Counted from the stretch's first letter, positions 26,772 through 35,589 are shown. The stretch: DNA of 64,000 bases from Halosimplex rubrum (GCF_013415885.1 NZ_CP058910.1:1364001-1428000), one strand, 5' to 3'. Notes: a model not told the origin generated them from the sequence alone. Numbers and translations are program-made.

Positions 26772-28613
26772 TCACTCGGTGTCCCACACGTCGGCGACGG
26801 GGTTGGACTTCGACTTCGAGCGCCGGGAGCGGCGGTCGCTCCGAGAACTGCCGCTACTGCCGTCGTCGCTCGACCCGGACCCGGAGGCCGACGCGCCCGA
26901 GGCCCCAGACGAACGCTCGCCGGACCCCGTCGAGTCGGACGACCGGGAACGAGCGGACGCGCCGGACGAGCCCGACCCGGTCGCGGCCGTGGCGTCCGCG
27001 GCGGGGAGATCGGGCCGACTCATCCGGTCGACCTGCTCGGCGAACCAGTCGGGCATGTCGACGCGGGCGCGCTCGAACAGGTCCAGCAGCGAGGAGTCGG
27101 CGAGGTAGGTCGCTCCGTGATCGTCTGGCGCTCGCACCGGGCGGCCGCAGGCCTGGATCACGGTCCGCAGGGCGGTCCGGTAGTACCAGCCCCACTGGTC
27201 GTCCTCCAGCCGAGCGGCCACGCGCGAGTCGCGGGTGTTCGGATACGGCGCCTTACACAGGAGCTGCCAGCGACACAGATCGCCTTCCAGGTCCAGCGCT
27301 TCCTCCATCTTCACCGAGAGGAACACGTCGGGGTCGTCGATCCGCTTCCACGTCGACAGCTGGGCGTCGCGGTCCTCGGAGTCGTGGCTGCGGACCCGCG
27401 AGTCGACGCCGAACTCCCGCAGGTGGGCCTGGAGCTGGTCCTGGATGGCGTAGGAGTGGCAGTGGACCAGCCCCTTCTCGTCGGGGTGGGCGGCCATGAT
27501 CCGGACCAGAACCTCCGCGACCCGGGGGATCGTCTCGTCGCGGGCCTCGTAGGTCATCTTCCCCTGGGTCACGTCGTACAGCGGCCGGTTCTCGACGGGG
27601 AAGGTGTGGGGGACTTCGACGAGTTCGACGCGGTCGGGCGCGAGCCCGACGTTGGCGCAGAAGGCGTCCTTGTTGAGGATCGTCGCCGACAGCAGCGCGA
27701 AGTTGCTCGCGCGGTCCCAGACGGTGTGTTTGAGGTACTTCTCGGGCGCCATCGGCTTGATCGTCACGCGACTCCCCTCCCCGCCGTTCTGGTCGACGAC
27801 CCAGGTGGTCCCGCTCTCGTCGTCGCGGTAGTCCTCGGCGAACCACGAGAGGTCCGACTGCAACTGGACGAGCTTGTCGCGCTCGGCGGCCTCCTCGGGG
27901 TCGAGTTCGGCCTGCTGGCGGACCTCCGTCAGTCGGCGGCCGGCCATCGTGTGGAGGGTGTCGGCGTAGCTGACGGCGTCGTCGAGGCCGTCGACGGCGG
28001 GCGGTTCGCAGGCGTCCCAGATCGGGACGGTGTCGGGACCGAGGTCGATGGTGGCGTACATCTCGGCCCAGTTGCCCAGGCCGTGGGCCTCGTCGACCAC
28101 GAGCACGTCGCGCTGGCCGAACACGTCCGAGCCGGCGGTCTGCATGAAGTACGCGAGCGTCATCGCGGCGATGCGGTTGTTCGCGGCGATGGCGCGGTCG
28201 GAGAAGTACGGACAGCGGTGCTGGACCTGGCAGTCGAACATGCGCTCGCGGGCGCAGGGCGCCTGGTCGACCGGGGTGTCGGTCTCGCCGGGGAGGATGC
28301 AGTCGTAGTTGTTCTTCCCGCGGATCACTTTGAGGTCGGTCAGCAGGTCGTCGCGGGCGACGTCGTCCAGCTGGGAGACCTGCGGAGTGGTGTAGTAGGC
28401 GTCGATGGGCTCGCCGGCCTCGCTCTCGCCGGCGGTCCTGGCGCAGCCGGCGATGGCGCGGGCGAGCAGGGACTTGCCGCTGCCGGTCGGGGCGCGCACG
28501 AGGACCACGTCGTTGTCGGCCTCGAAGGCGTCGCGGATGTCGCGCAGGGCCTGCTCCTGCGCGCCGCGGTAGGACGGCGCCGGAAATTCGTCGAAGATCC
28601 GACCGGGTTGCAC
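26772..28613 (-). CDS. XPD/DinG-like ATP-dependent DNA helicase with Fe-S cluster
   Basis: 613 residues. Q-like start with FDEFPAPSYRGAQEQAL, Walker A APTGSGKS (41-48), four cysteines C105, C120, C128 and C134 spaced as in the 4Fe-4S domain of XPD/Rad3/DinG, and a DEAH box (174-177). C-terminal helicase motifs include LLSATIL, LVHCHSYAIQ and IQACGRPVRAPDDHG (motif VI). A Ser/Gly/Arg/Asp-rich tail of about 75 residues follows. Acts as a 5'-3' superfamily 2 helicase in repair or R-loop removal. The start is taken as GTG 28613; the upstream open frame runs antisense through a lipoprotein gene and is not coding. Confidence 0.9.
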   Translation of the reverse strand: MQPGRIFDEFPAPSYRGAQEQALRDIRDAFEADNDVVLVRAPTGSGKSLLARAIAGCARTAGESEAGEPIDAYYTTPQVSQLDDVARDDLLTDLKVIRGKNNYDCILPGETDTPVDQAPCARERMFDCQVQHRCPYFSDRAIAANNRIAAMTLAYFMQTAGSDVFGQRDVLVVDEAHGLGNWAEMYATIDLGPDTVPIWDACEPPAVDGLDDAVSYADTLHTMAGRRLTEVRQQAELDPEEAAERDKLVQLQSDLSWFAEDYRDDESGTTWVVDQNGGEGSRVTIKPMAPEKYLKHTVWDRASNFALLSATILNKDAFCANVGLAPDRVELVEVPHTFPVENRPLYDVTQGKMTYEARDETIPRVAEVLVRIMAAHPDEKGLVHCHSYAIQDQLQAHLREFGVDSRVRSHDSEDRDAQLSTWKRIDDPDVFLSVKMEEALDLEGDLCRWQLLCKAPYPNTRDSRVAARLEDDQWGWYYRTALRTVIQACGRPVRAPDDHGATYLADSSLLDLFERARVDMPDWFAEQVDRMSRPDLPAADATAATGSGSSGASARSRSSDSTGSGERSSGASGASASGSGSSDDGSSGSSRSDRRSRRSKSKSNPVADVWDTE

Positions 28614-28692
28614 GCCCGATCCAACCGGTGCCGGGAGCGTAAAACTGCCGGAAGGCCCGGGACCGGAATCGGCGACGGTGTCGGACGGCAAG

Positions 28693-28698
28693 TATTTA
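28693..28698 (+). promoter_or_regulatory. TATA-like box, lipoprotein 1
   Basis: TATTTA centred 29-30 bases before the ATG at 28725. The paralogous lipoprotein gene downstream has a box at the same distance. Confidence 0.6.
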
Positions 28699-28724
28699 CC
28701 ACCGCGCCGGAAAACGCGACGACG

Positions 28725-30074
28725 ATGACATCCCCGCGACGACGCTTCCTCCGACAGAGCGCCGCTGCCCTCCTGGCCGGCGCGACGGCCGGCTGTCTGA
28801 GCGACGGCACGACCACGACCGACGGCCCCGGCGGCGCCGGGACCGGGACCGACACCGACGCGGCGACGGACGCCGCCACACCGACCGCGACCGGGACCCC
28901 CGAGCCGACGGCGACCCCGACCGACACCGAGACCGCCACGCCGTCCCCCGAGGCGCTCGGCAACGCCGACTACGCCGAGTGGCTGCCGGCCCCGGCGGCG
29001 TTCGGCCGCGACGGCTACGGCTTCACCTCGCTCGCGCCCCGGGACATTCTCGCCCACGAGTCCAACCTCGGCGACGGCGCCACGGACGGCCTGCGAGGCG
29101 ACCCCGGCGTGCCGGGTATCGACTCCTACGCCGCCGCTTCCGGGTTCCACCGGCTCCGACCCGGCGTCCTCGTCTTCGAGGGCGATCTCGACCGCGAGAC
29201 GGCCGTCGGCGACTTCAGGGCGCTCGGGCTCACCGAGGCCGAGACGAGACACGGGTTCGCGCTGTTCACCGGCGACCGGGGCGCGGCGGCGCTGGCCGAC
29301 GCGGCGGTCGTGCTGGCGATGGGTACCGGCGACCCCGACGCGGCCCGCTCGGTCGTCGAGGCGGTGGTGGACGCGAAGGCCGGCGCCGGCCCCCGCTACG
29401 TCGACGCCGTCGCCGACTGCGAGCGCCTGACCGCGGCGGTCGGCTCGGCCCAGCTCGTCAGCGGCCGGACCTACGCCGCCGAGGCGAGGCTGGACGGCGC
29501 CGTCGCCGGCGGGATCGGGATCGAGATCGGCGAGCGCGAGACCCGCGTCCGGGTGCCCGCCGTCTTCCCCGAGGGCGAGGTCGACGAGGCGGTGCTGGCC
29601 GAGTGGGCGGCCGACGCCGGCGTGTTCTACGGACAGTCGGCCGAGACGACCGTCGACGGCCGGGTCGCGACCGCGCGGGCGACGGTGCCCAGCGCCGAGG
29701 TCGAGACCTTCGGAACCGGGTCGTTCCCCGGGTCGCGCCGGACCGCTCCCCGCACGCCGCAGGCCATCTTCGGGCTCGAGTACGAGGCGACCGGCGACGG
29801 CGTCGGGACCCTGGAGATCACACACGAGGGCGGCGATTCGATCCCGAAGGCCCAGTTGTCTCTCCGCGGTGCGGGCTTCGCCGACGTCGAGGGCGCCGAC
29901 CAGACCGCGGCTGGACAGTGGCGAGGGACCGCCAGCGGCGACGACGAGGCGGTCGTCGCCGGGGACTACGTGACGGTCGGCGCCGCCGGCGACTACGAGA
30001 TCAGCGTCGTCTGGGAGTCCGCCGAGGGTGACGCGTCGGCGACGCTCGACGAGGGGTCCGGTCCCGACGCCTGA
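28725..30074 (+). CDS. Tat-exported lipoprotein with pilin-like C-terminal domain (paralogue 1)
   Basis: 449 residues. Signal: SPRRRFLRQ, hydrophobic stretch, lipobox TAGC with Cys24, then a 50-residue Thr/Asp/Pro/Ala spacer typical of haloarchaeal surface lipoproteins. The body (about 85-340) has no recognised family. The last 100 residues (from LEYEATGDGVGTLEITHEGGDS to ATLDEGSGPDA) resemble the beta-sheet C-terminal domain of haloarchaeal type IV pilins. Overall it is about one-third identical by eye to the next gene, sharing landmarks such as YGFTSLAPRDI/YAFLGMAPRAL and RYVDAVADC/RYVDAAPDC. Function unknown; located at the cell surface. Confidence 0.85.
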   Translation: MTSPRRRFLRQSAAALLAGATAGCLSDGTTTTDGPGGAGTGTDTDAATDAATPTATGTPEPTATPTDTETATPSPEALGNADYAEWLPAPAAFGRDGYGFTSLAPRDILAHESNLGDGATDGLRGDPGVPGIDSYAAASGFHRLRPGVLVFEGDLDRETAVGDFRALGLTEAETRHGFALFTGDRGAAALADAAVVLAMGTGDPDAARSVVEAVVDAKAGAGPRYVDAVADCERLTAAVGSAQLVSGRTYAAEARLDGAVAGGIGIEIGERETRVRVPAVFPEGEVDEAVLAEWAADAGVFYGQSAETTVDGRVATARATVPSAEVETFGTGSFPGSRRTAPRTPQAIFGLEYEATGDGVGTLEITHEGGDSIPKAQLSLRGAGFADVEGADQTAAGQWRGTASGDDEAVVAGDYVTVGAAGDYEISVVWESAEGDASATLDEGSGPDA

Positions 30075-30138
30075 GACCGGCCCGCCGACCGCAGGACCGT
30101 CGCCCGCTCCCGTGACGCTTCCACCATCAAATTCGCAA

Positions 30139-30146
30139 TTATTTTA
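30139..30146 (+). promoter_or_regulatory. TATA-like box, lipoprotein 2
   Basis: TTATTTTA centred about 29 bases before the ATG at 30172; the second paralogue therefore has its own promoter although it follows the first by under 100 bases. Confidence 0.6.
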
Positions 30147-30171
30147 CACGCAGTCGGGGAACACGGGTTCG

Positions 30172-31554
30172 ATGCAGGAGACGCGACGGAGTGTGCTGAA
30201 GCGCGGGGGAGCAACGATCGCGGCATTGTCGGCGCTGTCGGGCTGTCTCGGTATCGGCGGTGGCGGAACGCCGACCGAAGCGCCGGACCGCGACGGGGGC
30301 GGTGGCGACGACGAGAGCGACGACGGCGGCGGTGACGCGAGCGAGTCCACGCCCACCGGGACGCCGACGGCGACGCCGACGGCGGCCCGGCCCGAGACGC
30401 CGGTGAGCACGCTGACGCGGTGGATGCCCGACCCGTCGCTGCTCGACCAGACCGAGGAGTCGGGCTACGCCTTCCTCGGGATGGCGCCGCGGGCGCTGGG
30501 CGAGTTCGAGGGCGCGCTCGGTTCGGGCGCGCTGCAACAGTTCCAGGGGCGATACCCCATCCCGGGCGTCGGGACCTTCGGCGAGCAGCGGGCGCTGTTC
30601 CGGTTCGCCCGGACGGCGTCGGTGCTGCTCGGCGACTTCGACCGGACGGTCGTCGAGGACGGTCTCCGCCAGTACGGCTTCGAGGCGGGAGAGGCCTCCC
30701 GCGGGTTCCGCTTCTTTAGCCCCGGCGACCCGCGAGCGGCGGCGGTCCGGGACGGCATGCTGGTCACCGCCGGCGCCGTCTCCAGCGAGGACACGACCGA
30801 CAAGAAACCGGTCGTCGAGGCCATCGTCGACGCGCGGACGGGCAACGCCGACCGCTACGTCGACGCCGCCCCCGACTGCCGACGACTCCTCGGATCGATC
30901 GGCAGCGCGCACGTCCTCGAAGGTCGCACCCACGGGACCGGGGAGACCTTCGAACGGGGCCTCGGCGAGGGGACGGGGTATCACGTGGCCGAAGGCGAGA
31001 CGCGCGTCCGGGCCGCCGCGCTGTTCACCGAGGGCAACGCCGACCGCTCGGCGATGGCCGACTGGACCGGGAGCGCGGACGCGTTCCTCGGCGGCGAGCC
31101 GACGCTCCGGACCGACGGACGGGCCGTCACCGCGACGGCGACGGTCCCGACGGGCGACGTGACCGAGTTCCCGGGCGGGTTCCCCGGTCCGTCGATCGAA
31201 CGGGACTCCGGGTCGGGCGGCCCGCCGACCGTCGCCTTCGGTTTCGACTACGAGTCGACCGGCGACGGCGACGGCGTCGGCGTCGGCGTGCTCACGATCA
31301 CCCACGACGGCGGCGACGCGGTCCCCCGCGAGGCCGTCCAGATCCGCGGAAGCGGCTTCGCCGAGGTCGACGGCGTCGACCAGACGGGGACCGGGGTCTG
31401 GCAGGGTTCGGCCGGTGGCGAGGGCGGATCCCTGACGGCCGGCAACGCCGTCGCGGTCGGGGTCGCCGGCGACTACGAGATAGCCGTCGTCTGGCGGCCG
31501 CCGGACGCCGACCGCTCGGCGACGCTCGCGACGGACGAGGGGCCGGACGCCTGA
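30172..31554 (+). CDS. Tat-exported lipoprotein with pilin-like C-terminal domain (paralogue 2)
   Basis: 460 residues. Signal: TRRSVLKRG, lipobox LSGC with Cys25, Gly/Asp/Ser/Thr spacer to about residue 80, then the same unknown body and pilin-like tail as its upstream neighbour (VLTITHDGGDAVPREAVQIRG and closing ATLATDEGPDA). A lysine- and serine-containing stretch SSEDTTDKKPVVEAIVDA aligns with DPDAARSVVEAVVDA in the paralogue. Tandem duplication followed by divergence is the simplest history. Also unknown in function; both are predicted to be lipid-anchored outside the cell. Confidence 0.85.
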   Translation: MQETRRSVLKRGGATIAALSALSGCLGIGGGGTPTEAPDRDGGGGDDESDDGGGDASESTPTGTPTATPTAARPETPVSTLTRWMPDPSLLDQTEESGYAFLGMAPRALGEFEGALGSGALQQFQGRYPIPGVGTFGEQRALFRFARTASVLLGDFDRTVVEDGLRQYGFEAGEASRGFRFFSPGDPRAAAVRDGMLVTAGAVSSEDTTDKKPVVEAIVDARTGNADRYVDAAPDCRRLLGSIGSAHVLEGRTHGTGETFERGLGEGTGYHVAEGETRVRAAALFTEGNADRSAMADWTGSADAFLGGEPTLRTDGRAVTATATVPTGDVTEFPGGFPGPSIERDSGSGGPPTVAFGFDYESTGDGDGVGVGVLTITHDGGDAVPREAVQIRGSGFAEVDGVDQTGTGVWQGSAGGEGGSLTAGNAVAVGVAGDYEIAVVWRPPDADRSATLATDEGPDA

Positions 31555-31607
31555 TCCGGAGCCGACGGGTCGAGTCCCCGGGGGCCGACCTCGCCCTCGC
31601 GGCGTCC

Positions 31608-31811
31608 CTACAGGTCGGCCACGTCGTCGGCCGTCGGCTCGCGCTCGTCGGGGAGCCGTTCGATGCAGTCGTAACAGAGGAGGTGGTCGGAGCCGTCGGC
31701 GAGTTCGAGCGCCAGCCCGTCGGTCGTCGACTTCTCCGTGGTCCAGATGTTCGCGATGCCGCCGGCGATGCTCACGTCCTCGCCGCAGCCGTCGCATGGC
31801 CGGGTCGTCAT
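31608..31811 (-). CDS. Small zinc-ribbon protein (resembles DUF7561)
   Basis: 67 residues. Two CxxC knuckles: CDGC at residues 6-9 and CYDC near residue 50, with VSIAGGIANIWTTEKS between, so a single zinc site is likely. Such CPxCG-type microproteins are frequent in haloarchaea, and some are needed for biofilm or motility in Haloferax volcanii; the specific role here is unknown. ATG 31811 is used because upstream sequence is arginine-rich shadow. The 206-base gap after it (31812-32017) shows no gene. Confidence 0.7.
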   Translation of the reverse strand: MTTRPCDGCGEDVSIAGGIANIWTTEKSTTDGLALELADGSDHLLCYDCIERLPDEREPTADDVADL

Positions 31812-32017
31812 ACCCGCCGTACGGGAGGGACCGGCAAAAGCGACGCGGGCCGTTCGCCGCCGAACCGCCGAAGCCGGCGCCGACGCGTCGGGACCGGCCG
31901 GCCGCGACCGTCGTCGCGGGGTCGTCGCCGGCGTTCTCGGGTGTCCGTTCACACGTGACACGACCCGTCCACTTATCATCGGGTAGGGGTAACAGGTACA
32001 CCGAACTCCGATCCCAC

Positions 32018-33511
32018 ATGTACGGTCCACCGGTCGTGCTGTACGTCGGGCCCGACGCGGCGGCGGTCGCCGACGCCTGGGCCGAGTCCGGCGACGGCCT
32101 CGTCGTCCGCGGGGCGGCTCCCGAGACCGACGTAGCGGAGCGACTCGCCGAGGACGGGGTCGACGCGGTCGTCTGCGACTGCGACGGGTCGTTCGACGGC
32201 CGGGCGACGGTCGAGGCGGTCCGCGACTCGTCGTCGCTCCCCGTCGTCGCCCTCTCGGTCGGCGACGCCCTGCCGCTGGCGGCCGCGACCGACCTGGGCG
32301 TCGAGAGCTACCTGCAGGTCGACGCCGACACCGACCGCGTCGAGTTGCTGGCGGACCTGCGCCCGCTGATCGAGCGCCGCCGCGAGGCCCGCCGCGAGTC
32401 GACGATGCTCGCCTCGCTGCTGGAGAACGTCCCGCTGTCGGTGTACTTCAAGGACCGCCAGAGCCGCCACGTCCGGGTCAGCGACGAGATGCCGCGGCTC
32501 AGCGGCCCCTCGTATCTGGAGAGCCCCGACGGGAAGCGCCACCACGCGCCCGCGGATGTCGTCGGGAAGACGGACTTCGACCTGTATCCGTCGGCGCTCT
32601 CGGAGGGCGCAGTCGCCGACGACCGTCGCGTCGTCGAGACGGGCGAGTCGGTCGACGACCGGCTGGAACACGCCTACGGCGACGACCTGGAGGAGAGCTA
32701 CGTCACCACCTCGAAGGCGCCCTGGCGCGACGAGCACGGGACGGTGCTCGGGGTCGTCGGGGTGACCCGCGACATCACCGAGCGCAAGCGCTACGAGAAC
32801 CAGCTCGAACGCCAGAACGAGCGGCTCGAACGCTTCGCGAGCGTCGTCTCCCACGACCTGCGCAACCCGCTGGAGGTCGCGCTCGGTCGGCTGGAGTTCG
32901 CTCGCGAGGACGGTGACGACGAGCACTTCGACGCCGTCGAGCGGTCGCTCCACCGGATCGACGACCTCATCGAGGACGTGCTGACGCTCGCCCGCGAGGG
33001 CGAAGCGGTGAGCGACCCCCGACCGGTCGACCTCGCGGCGGTGGCCCGCGCGGCCTGGGGCGTCGTCGAGACCGGGGACGCGACGCTGACCGTCGAGACC
33101 GACGCGACGCTGCTGGCCGACGAGAGTCGCCTCCAGCAGCTGCTGGAGAACGTCGTCGGCAACGCCGTCGAGCACGGTGGCGACGGCGTGACGGTCACGG
33201 TCGGCGACCTGGGCGAGCGCCGGGGCTTTTTCGTCGCCGACGACGGCCCCGGGGTTCCCGAGGACGAACGCGAGGCCGTCTTCGACCCCGGCTACTCGAC
33301 CGACGACCAGGGCACGGGTCTGGGCCTGAGTATCGTCCGAACGATCGCGGAGGCCCACGGCTGGGAGAGCGAGGTGACCGACAGCGAGTCCGGCGGGGCG
33401 CGTTTCGAGTTCGGCGACGTGAACGGCGACGGCCTCGCCGATTCCCGCGCGGACGAGGGGACGGCGGACGAGGGGGCGACGGACGAACGGGCCGGCGCGG
33501 GCGACGACTGA
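32018..33511 (+). CDS. Cytoplasmic histidine kinase with degenerate receiver and PAS domain
   Basis: 497 residues, no membrane helices. Residues 1-120 look like a receiver-type domain (VVLYVGPDAAAVADAW, DAVVCDCDGSFDG) but the usual conserved lysine is replaced (SYLQVDAD). A PAS domain follows with LLENVPLSVYFKDRQSRHVRVS and the closing DITERKRYENQL. HisKA is VSHDLRNPLEVALGR with His279, and the ATPase has ENVVGNAVEHGG, DDGPGVPEDE and GTGLGLSIV. The kinase core is clearly paralogous to that of the 7TM kinase at 15973. No response regulator is adjacent. The tail is Asp/Glu/Ala-rich. Confidence 0.9.
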   Translation: MYGPPVVLYVGPDAAAVADAWAESGDGLVVRGAAPETDVAERLAEDGVDAVVCDCDGSFDGRATVEAVRDSSSLPVVALSVGDALPLAAATDLGVESYLQVDADTDRVELLADLRPLIERRREARRESTMLASLLENVPLSVYFKDRQSRHVRVSDEMPRLSGPSYLESPDGKRHHAPADVVGKTDFDLYPSALSEGAVADDRRVVETGESVDDRLEHAYGDDLEESYVTTSKAPWRDEHGTVLGVVGVTRDITERKRYENQLERQNERLERFASVVSHDLRNPLEVALGRLEFAREDGDDEHFDAVERSLHRIDDLIEDVLTLAREGEAVSDPRPVDLAAVARAAWGVVETGDATLTVETDATLLADESRLQQLLENVVGNAVEHGGDGVTVTVGDLGERRGFFVADDGPGVPEDEREAVFDPGYSTDDQGTGLGLSIVRTIAEAHGWESEVTDSESGGARFEFGDVNGDGLADSRADEGTADEGATDERAGAGDD

Positions 33512-33650
33512 CCCGAGATCCCGCCGGCCGCTTCGTGTGCGTTCAGCACAGGTACCGTACGTATCACGCCGGCCGCCACCGAGCGACCGTCAGCGAGGGG
33601 CTCTCCGTCGAAACAAGCGGGTTCGTACGCGTATCTCCCGCGGCGCGCCG

Positions 33651-34145
33651 TCACCACTCCTTGCAGTCCGGACAGACCAGCCCGTCGTCGCTCCGCCAGC
33701 GCCGTTCGCCCGTCTCGCCGCAGTTCGCGCAGGTCCCGCCGTCGCCGCTCCACGTGTAGGTCGCTTCGGCCGGCTCGACGGTCGCCGGGTCGACGCGGAC
33801 ACCGTCGCCGTCGGCTTCGACACTCCCTTCTGTGTCGTCGCCGTCGGCCCCGGTACTCACCTCTGTGTCGTCTCCGTCGGCTCCGGCGCTCACCTCTGCG
33901 TCGTCGCCGTCGGCCGCGACGCTCGAATCGGTCCCGGCGCTCGTATCGCTATCGTCGCCCTCCGTCTCGGCGTCGGCGTCGCTCGATTCGACCGTGTCGC
34001 TCGCCTCGACCGCGTCCTCCCCGGCGGATCCGTCTGTCGACTCCGCGGGCTGGTCGGACGACTCCGCGGGCTGGTCGGACGACTCCGCGGCGTCGTCTCC
34101 GTCGTCGTCGGCGTCCAGAAAGTCGTCGAGCGACCGGTCTCCCAT
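33651..34145 (-). CDS. Acidic low-complexity protein with C-terminal zinc ribbon (resembles DUF7573)
   Basis: 164 residues. It begins MGDRSLDDFLDADDDGDDA, continues with about 100 residues of Ser/Asp/Glu/Ala/Thr repeats (AESSDQP three times, then GADGDDTEVST-type units), and ends in a zinc ribbon: YTWSGDGGTCANCG, then VCPDC. The ordered parts at both ends are conserved in a haloarchaeal family I recall as DUF7573. The middle is built of short DNA tandem repeats and probably varies in length between strains. Function unknown. Confidence 0.72.
   Translation of the reverse strand: MGDRSLDDFLDADDDGDDAAESSDQPAESSDQPAESTDGSAGEDAVEASDTVESSDADAETEGDDSDTSAGTDSSVAADGDDAEVSAGADGDDTEVSTGADGDDTEGSVEADGDGVRVDPATVEPAEATYTWSGDGGTCANCGETGERRWRSDDGLVCPDCKEW
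34039..34090. repeat. 21-bp tandem repeat in a low-complexity gene
   Basis: gactccgcgggctggtcggac occurs at 34039-34059 and 34060-34080, with a partial third copy (gactccgcgg) to 34090. On the coding strand it encodes the repeated Ala-Glu-Ser-Ser-Asp-Gln-Pro units of the protein above. Confidence 0.85.
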
Positions 34146-34224
34146 GCGTCGTGGTGGTCGCTCGGCCCTCTTAGCGCTGGCGACCCGACCCGGGCCGCCG
34201 GGCCACCGCGAACCCGCCGTTCGA

Positions 34225-34875
34225 CTACGACCGCGCGTCCTCGACGGCCTCGACGAACGCCGCCGCCGACTCGCGGACGCCGTCCCAGTCCTCGCGCTCG
34301 ATGGCGTCGTAGTCCACGAGGGCGGACCCGGCGCCCACCGCGACCGCACCGGCGTCGAAGTAGTCGGCGACGTTGTCCGTCGAGACGCCGCCGGTCGGCA
34401 TGATCGGCACGTCGCCGAGCGGGCCCTGCAGCGCGCCGATGTGGCCCGGCCCCACCGTCGAGGCGGGGAACATCTTCAGCACGTCCGCGCCGGCCTCCAT
34501 CGCCTCGGCGGCCTCCGTGGGCGTCATCACGCCCGGGATGCAGACGACGCCCTCGCGGTTGCAGACGTCGATCACGTCCTCGTTCAGGTTCGGGGCGAGG
34601 ACGAACTCCGCGCCGGCCTCGATGACGTTGCGCGCGGCGGCGGCGTCCATCACGGTGCCCGCGCCGACGATGGCGTCGGTGTCCGCCATCGCGCGGTCCA
34701 CGTCGGCGATCATCTCGCTGCAGCGCGTGGCGTCGGCCGTGATTTCGAGGGCCGTGACGCCGCCCGCGTGGACCGCTTCGGCGACCGGTACGATGTCGTC
34801 CTCGTCGATGCCCCGCAGGACCGCCGTCACGCCGCTGTCGACGATGCGCCGCTGGATCTCGTGTTTGTTCGTCAT
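34225..34875 (-). CDS. 2-dehydro-3-deoxyphosphogluconate (KDPG) aldolase
   Basis: 216 residues, class I aldolase TIM barrel. Glu44 in ALEITADA is the general acid/base residue and Lys134 in LKMFPAST the Schiff-base lysine; IPGVMTPTEA and IMPTGGVS are also family motifs. Splits KDPG into pyruvate and glyceraldehyde 3-phosphate, the last step of the semi-phosphorylated Entner-Doudoroff pathway that haloarchaea use for glucose. The family also includes KHG aldolase activity. No KDG kinase or glucose dehydrogenase gene is adjacent. ATG 34875 precedes the first helix (MTNKHEIQRRI). Confidence 0.92.
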   Translation of the reverse strand: MTNKHEIQRRIVDSGVTAVLRGIDEDDIVPVAEAVHAGGVTALEITADATRCSEMIADVDRAMADTDAIVGAGTVMDAAAARNVIEAGAEFVLAPNLNEDVIDVCNREGVVCIPGVMTPTEAAEAMEAGADVLKMFPASTVGPGHIGALQGPLGDVPIMPTGGVSTDNVADYFDAGAVAVGAGSALVDYDAIEREDWDGVRESAAAFVEAVEDARS

Positions 34876-35011
34876 ACGCCGTCCTGCGACCGGCGGGGCC
34901 AAAAGGGTACCCGGTCGGGCGGCGCAGTCGGCCGGCACCGCTCCGCTTCGGTCCGCTTCGGTCCGCTCCGACCGCCGACATTCTTATTCGCCGACGGCGC
35001 CTACCCCGGGT

Positions 35012-35131
35012 ATGACAGACGCCCCCGACCCGCGGACGACGATGGCCGGCGACAGCTTTCCCCGGATGCCCGGTGCTCTCCTCGTCGGCCTGCTCCTCGT
35101 CCTGTTCGTCCTGTACGTCGTCGTCGGCTGA
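35012..35131 (+). CDS. 39-residue single-helix membrane microprotein
   Basis: The sequence starts MTDAPDPRTTMAGDSFPRM and continues with one hydrophobic helix (about residues 21-38). Support for it being real is a TATA-like cttattc centred about 27 bases before the ATG, a proper stop and strong haloarchaeal codon bias. The larger frame around it is antisense to the aldolase gene and not coding. Function unknown. Confidence 0.6.
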   Translation: MTDAPDPRTTMAGDSFPRMPGALLVGLLLVLFVLYVVVG

Positions 35132-35155
35132 CCCGCCGCCGGCCGCTCGCCACGC

Positions 35156-35533
35156 TCACTCGCTCCCGGGTTCGTAGGGGTGGGCGATGTCCGACTTCGG
35201 CGCGCCCGTCCCCAGCACTCGCACGGGCTCCTCGGCGCCGTCGGGGTTGTACGCGCGGTGCGGGCTCTCCGGTTCGGCGACGAACACCTCGCCCTCGTCG
35301 ACGACGAACTCCTCGTCAGGAGTCTCGACGTGTAGCGTGCCCGAAATCACGTAGAACGCCTCCTCGCGGCTGTCGTGGTAGTGGTAGACTCGGGGGAGCT
35401 GCTCGCCGGGTTCCATCTCGTAGGTCGCCAGGTGCAGCGCCGCGAGTTCGGCCGCGTCGGAGACGCCGCGGCGGTCGCAGGGGTAGTCCGGCGTCGGGTC
35501 GAGGTCGTCGGGGTCGACGTGGTGGTAGCCCAT
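35156..35533 (-). CDS. Cupin domain protein
   Basis: 125 residues. Both cupin motifs are complete: PRVYHYHDSREEAFYVISGTL with two histidines and a glutamate (motif 1), and EGEVFVAEPESPHRAYNPDG with a third histidine (motif 2), so a metal site is likely. It begins MGYHHVDPDDLDP and ends with a TGAPKSDIAHPYEPG tail. The substrate is unknown. It converges with the 39-residue gene and lies 56 bases downstream of the AEC transporter start-to-stop direction on the same strand, so both may share a transcript. Confidence 0.85.
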   Translation of the reverse strand: MGYHHVDPDDLDPTPDYPCDRRGVSDAAELAALHLATYEMEPGEQLPRVYHYHDSREEAFYVISGTLHVETPDEEFVVDEGEVFVAEPESPHRAYNPDGAEEPVRVLGTGAPKSDIAHPYEPGSE

Positions 35534-35589
35534 GCCCGACGATGGGTCGCCGGCGCTGATAAAGCCGAGCGGGGGAGAGTGCCGTCGAA

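Noticed and set aside
28614-29825. Minus-strand open frame extending the helicase by about 400 codons
   Set aside because: The extension is antisense to the Tat lipoprotein at 28725; the helicase motifs start just after GTG 28613.
33800-34090. Spaced repeats that might suggest a CRISPR array
   Set aside because: Repeats are direct tandem units without unique spacers and are in frame in an acidic protein gene.
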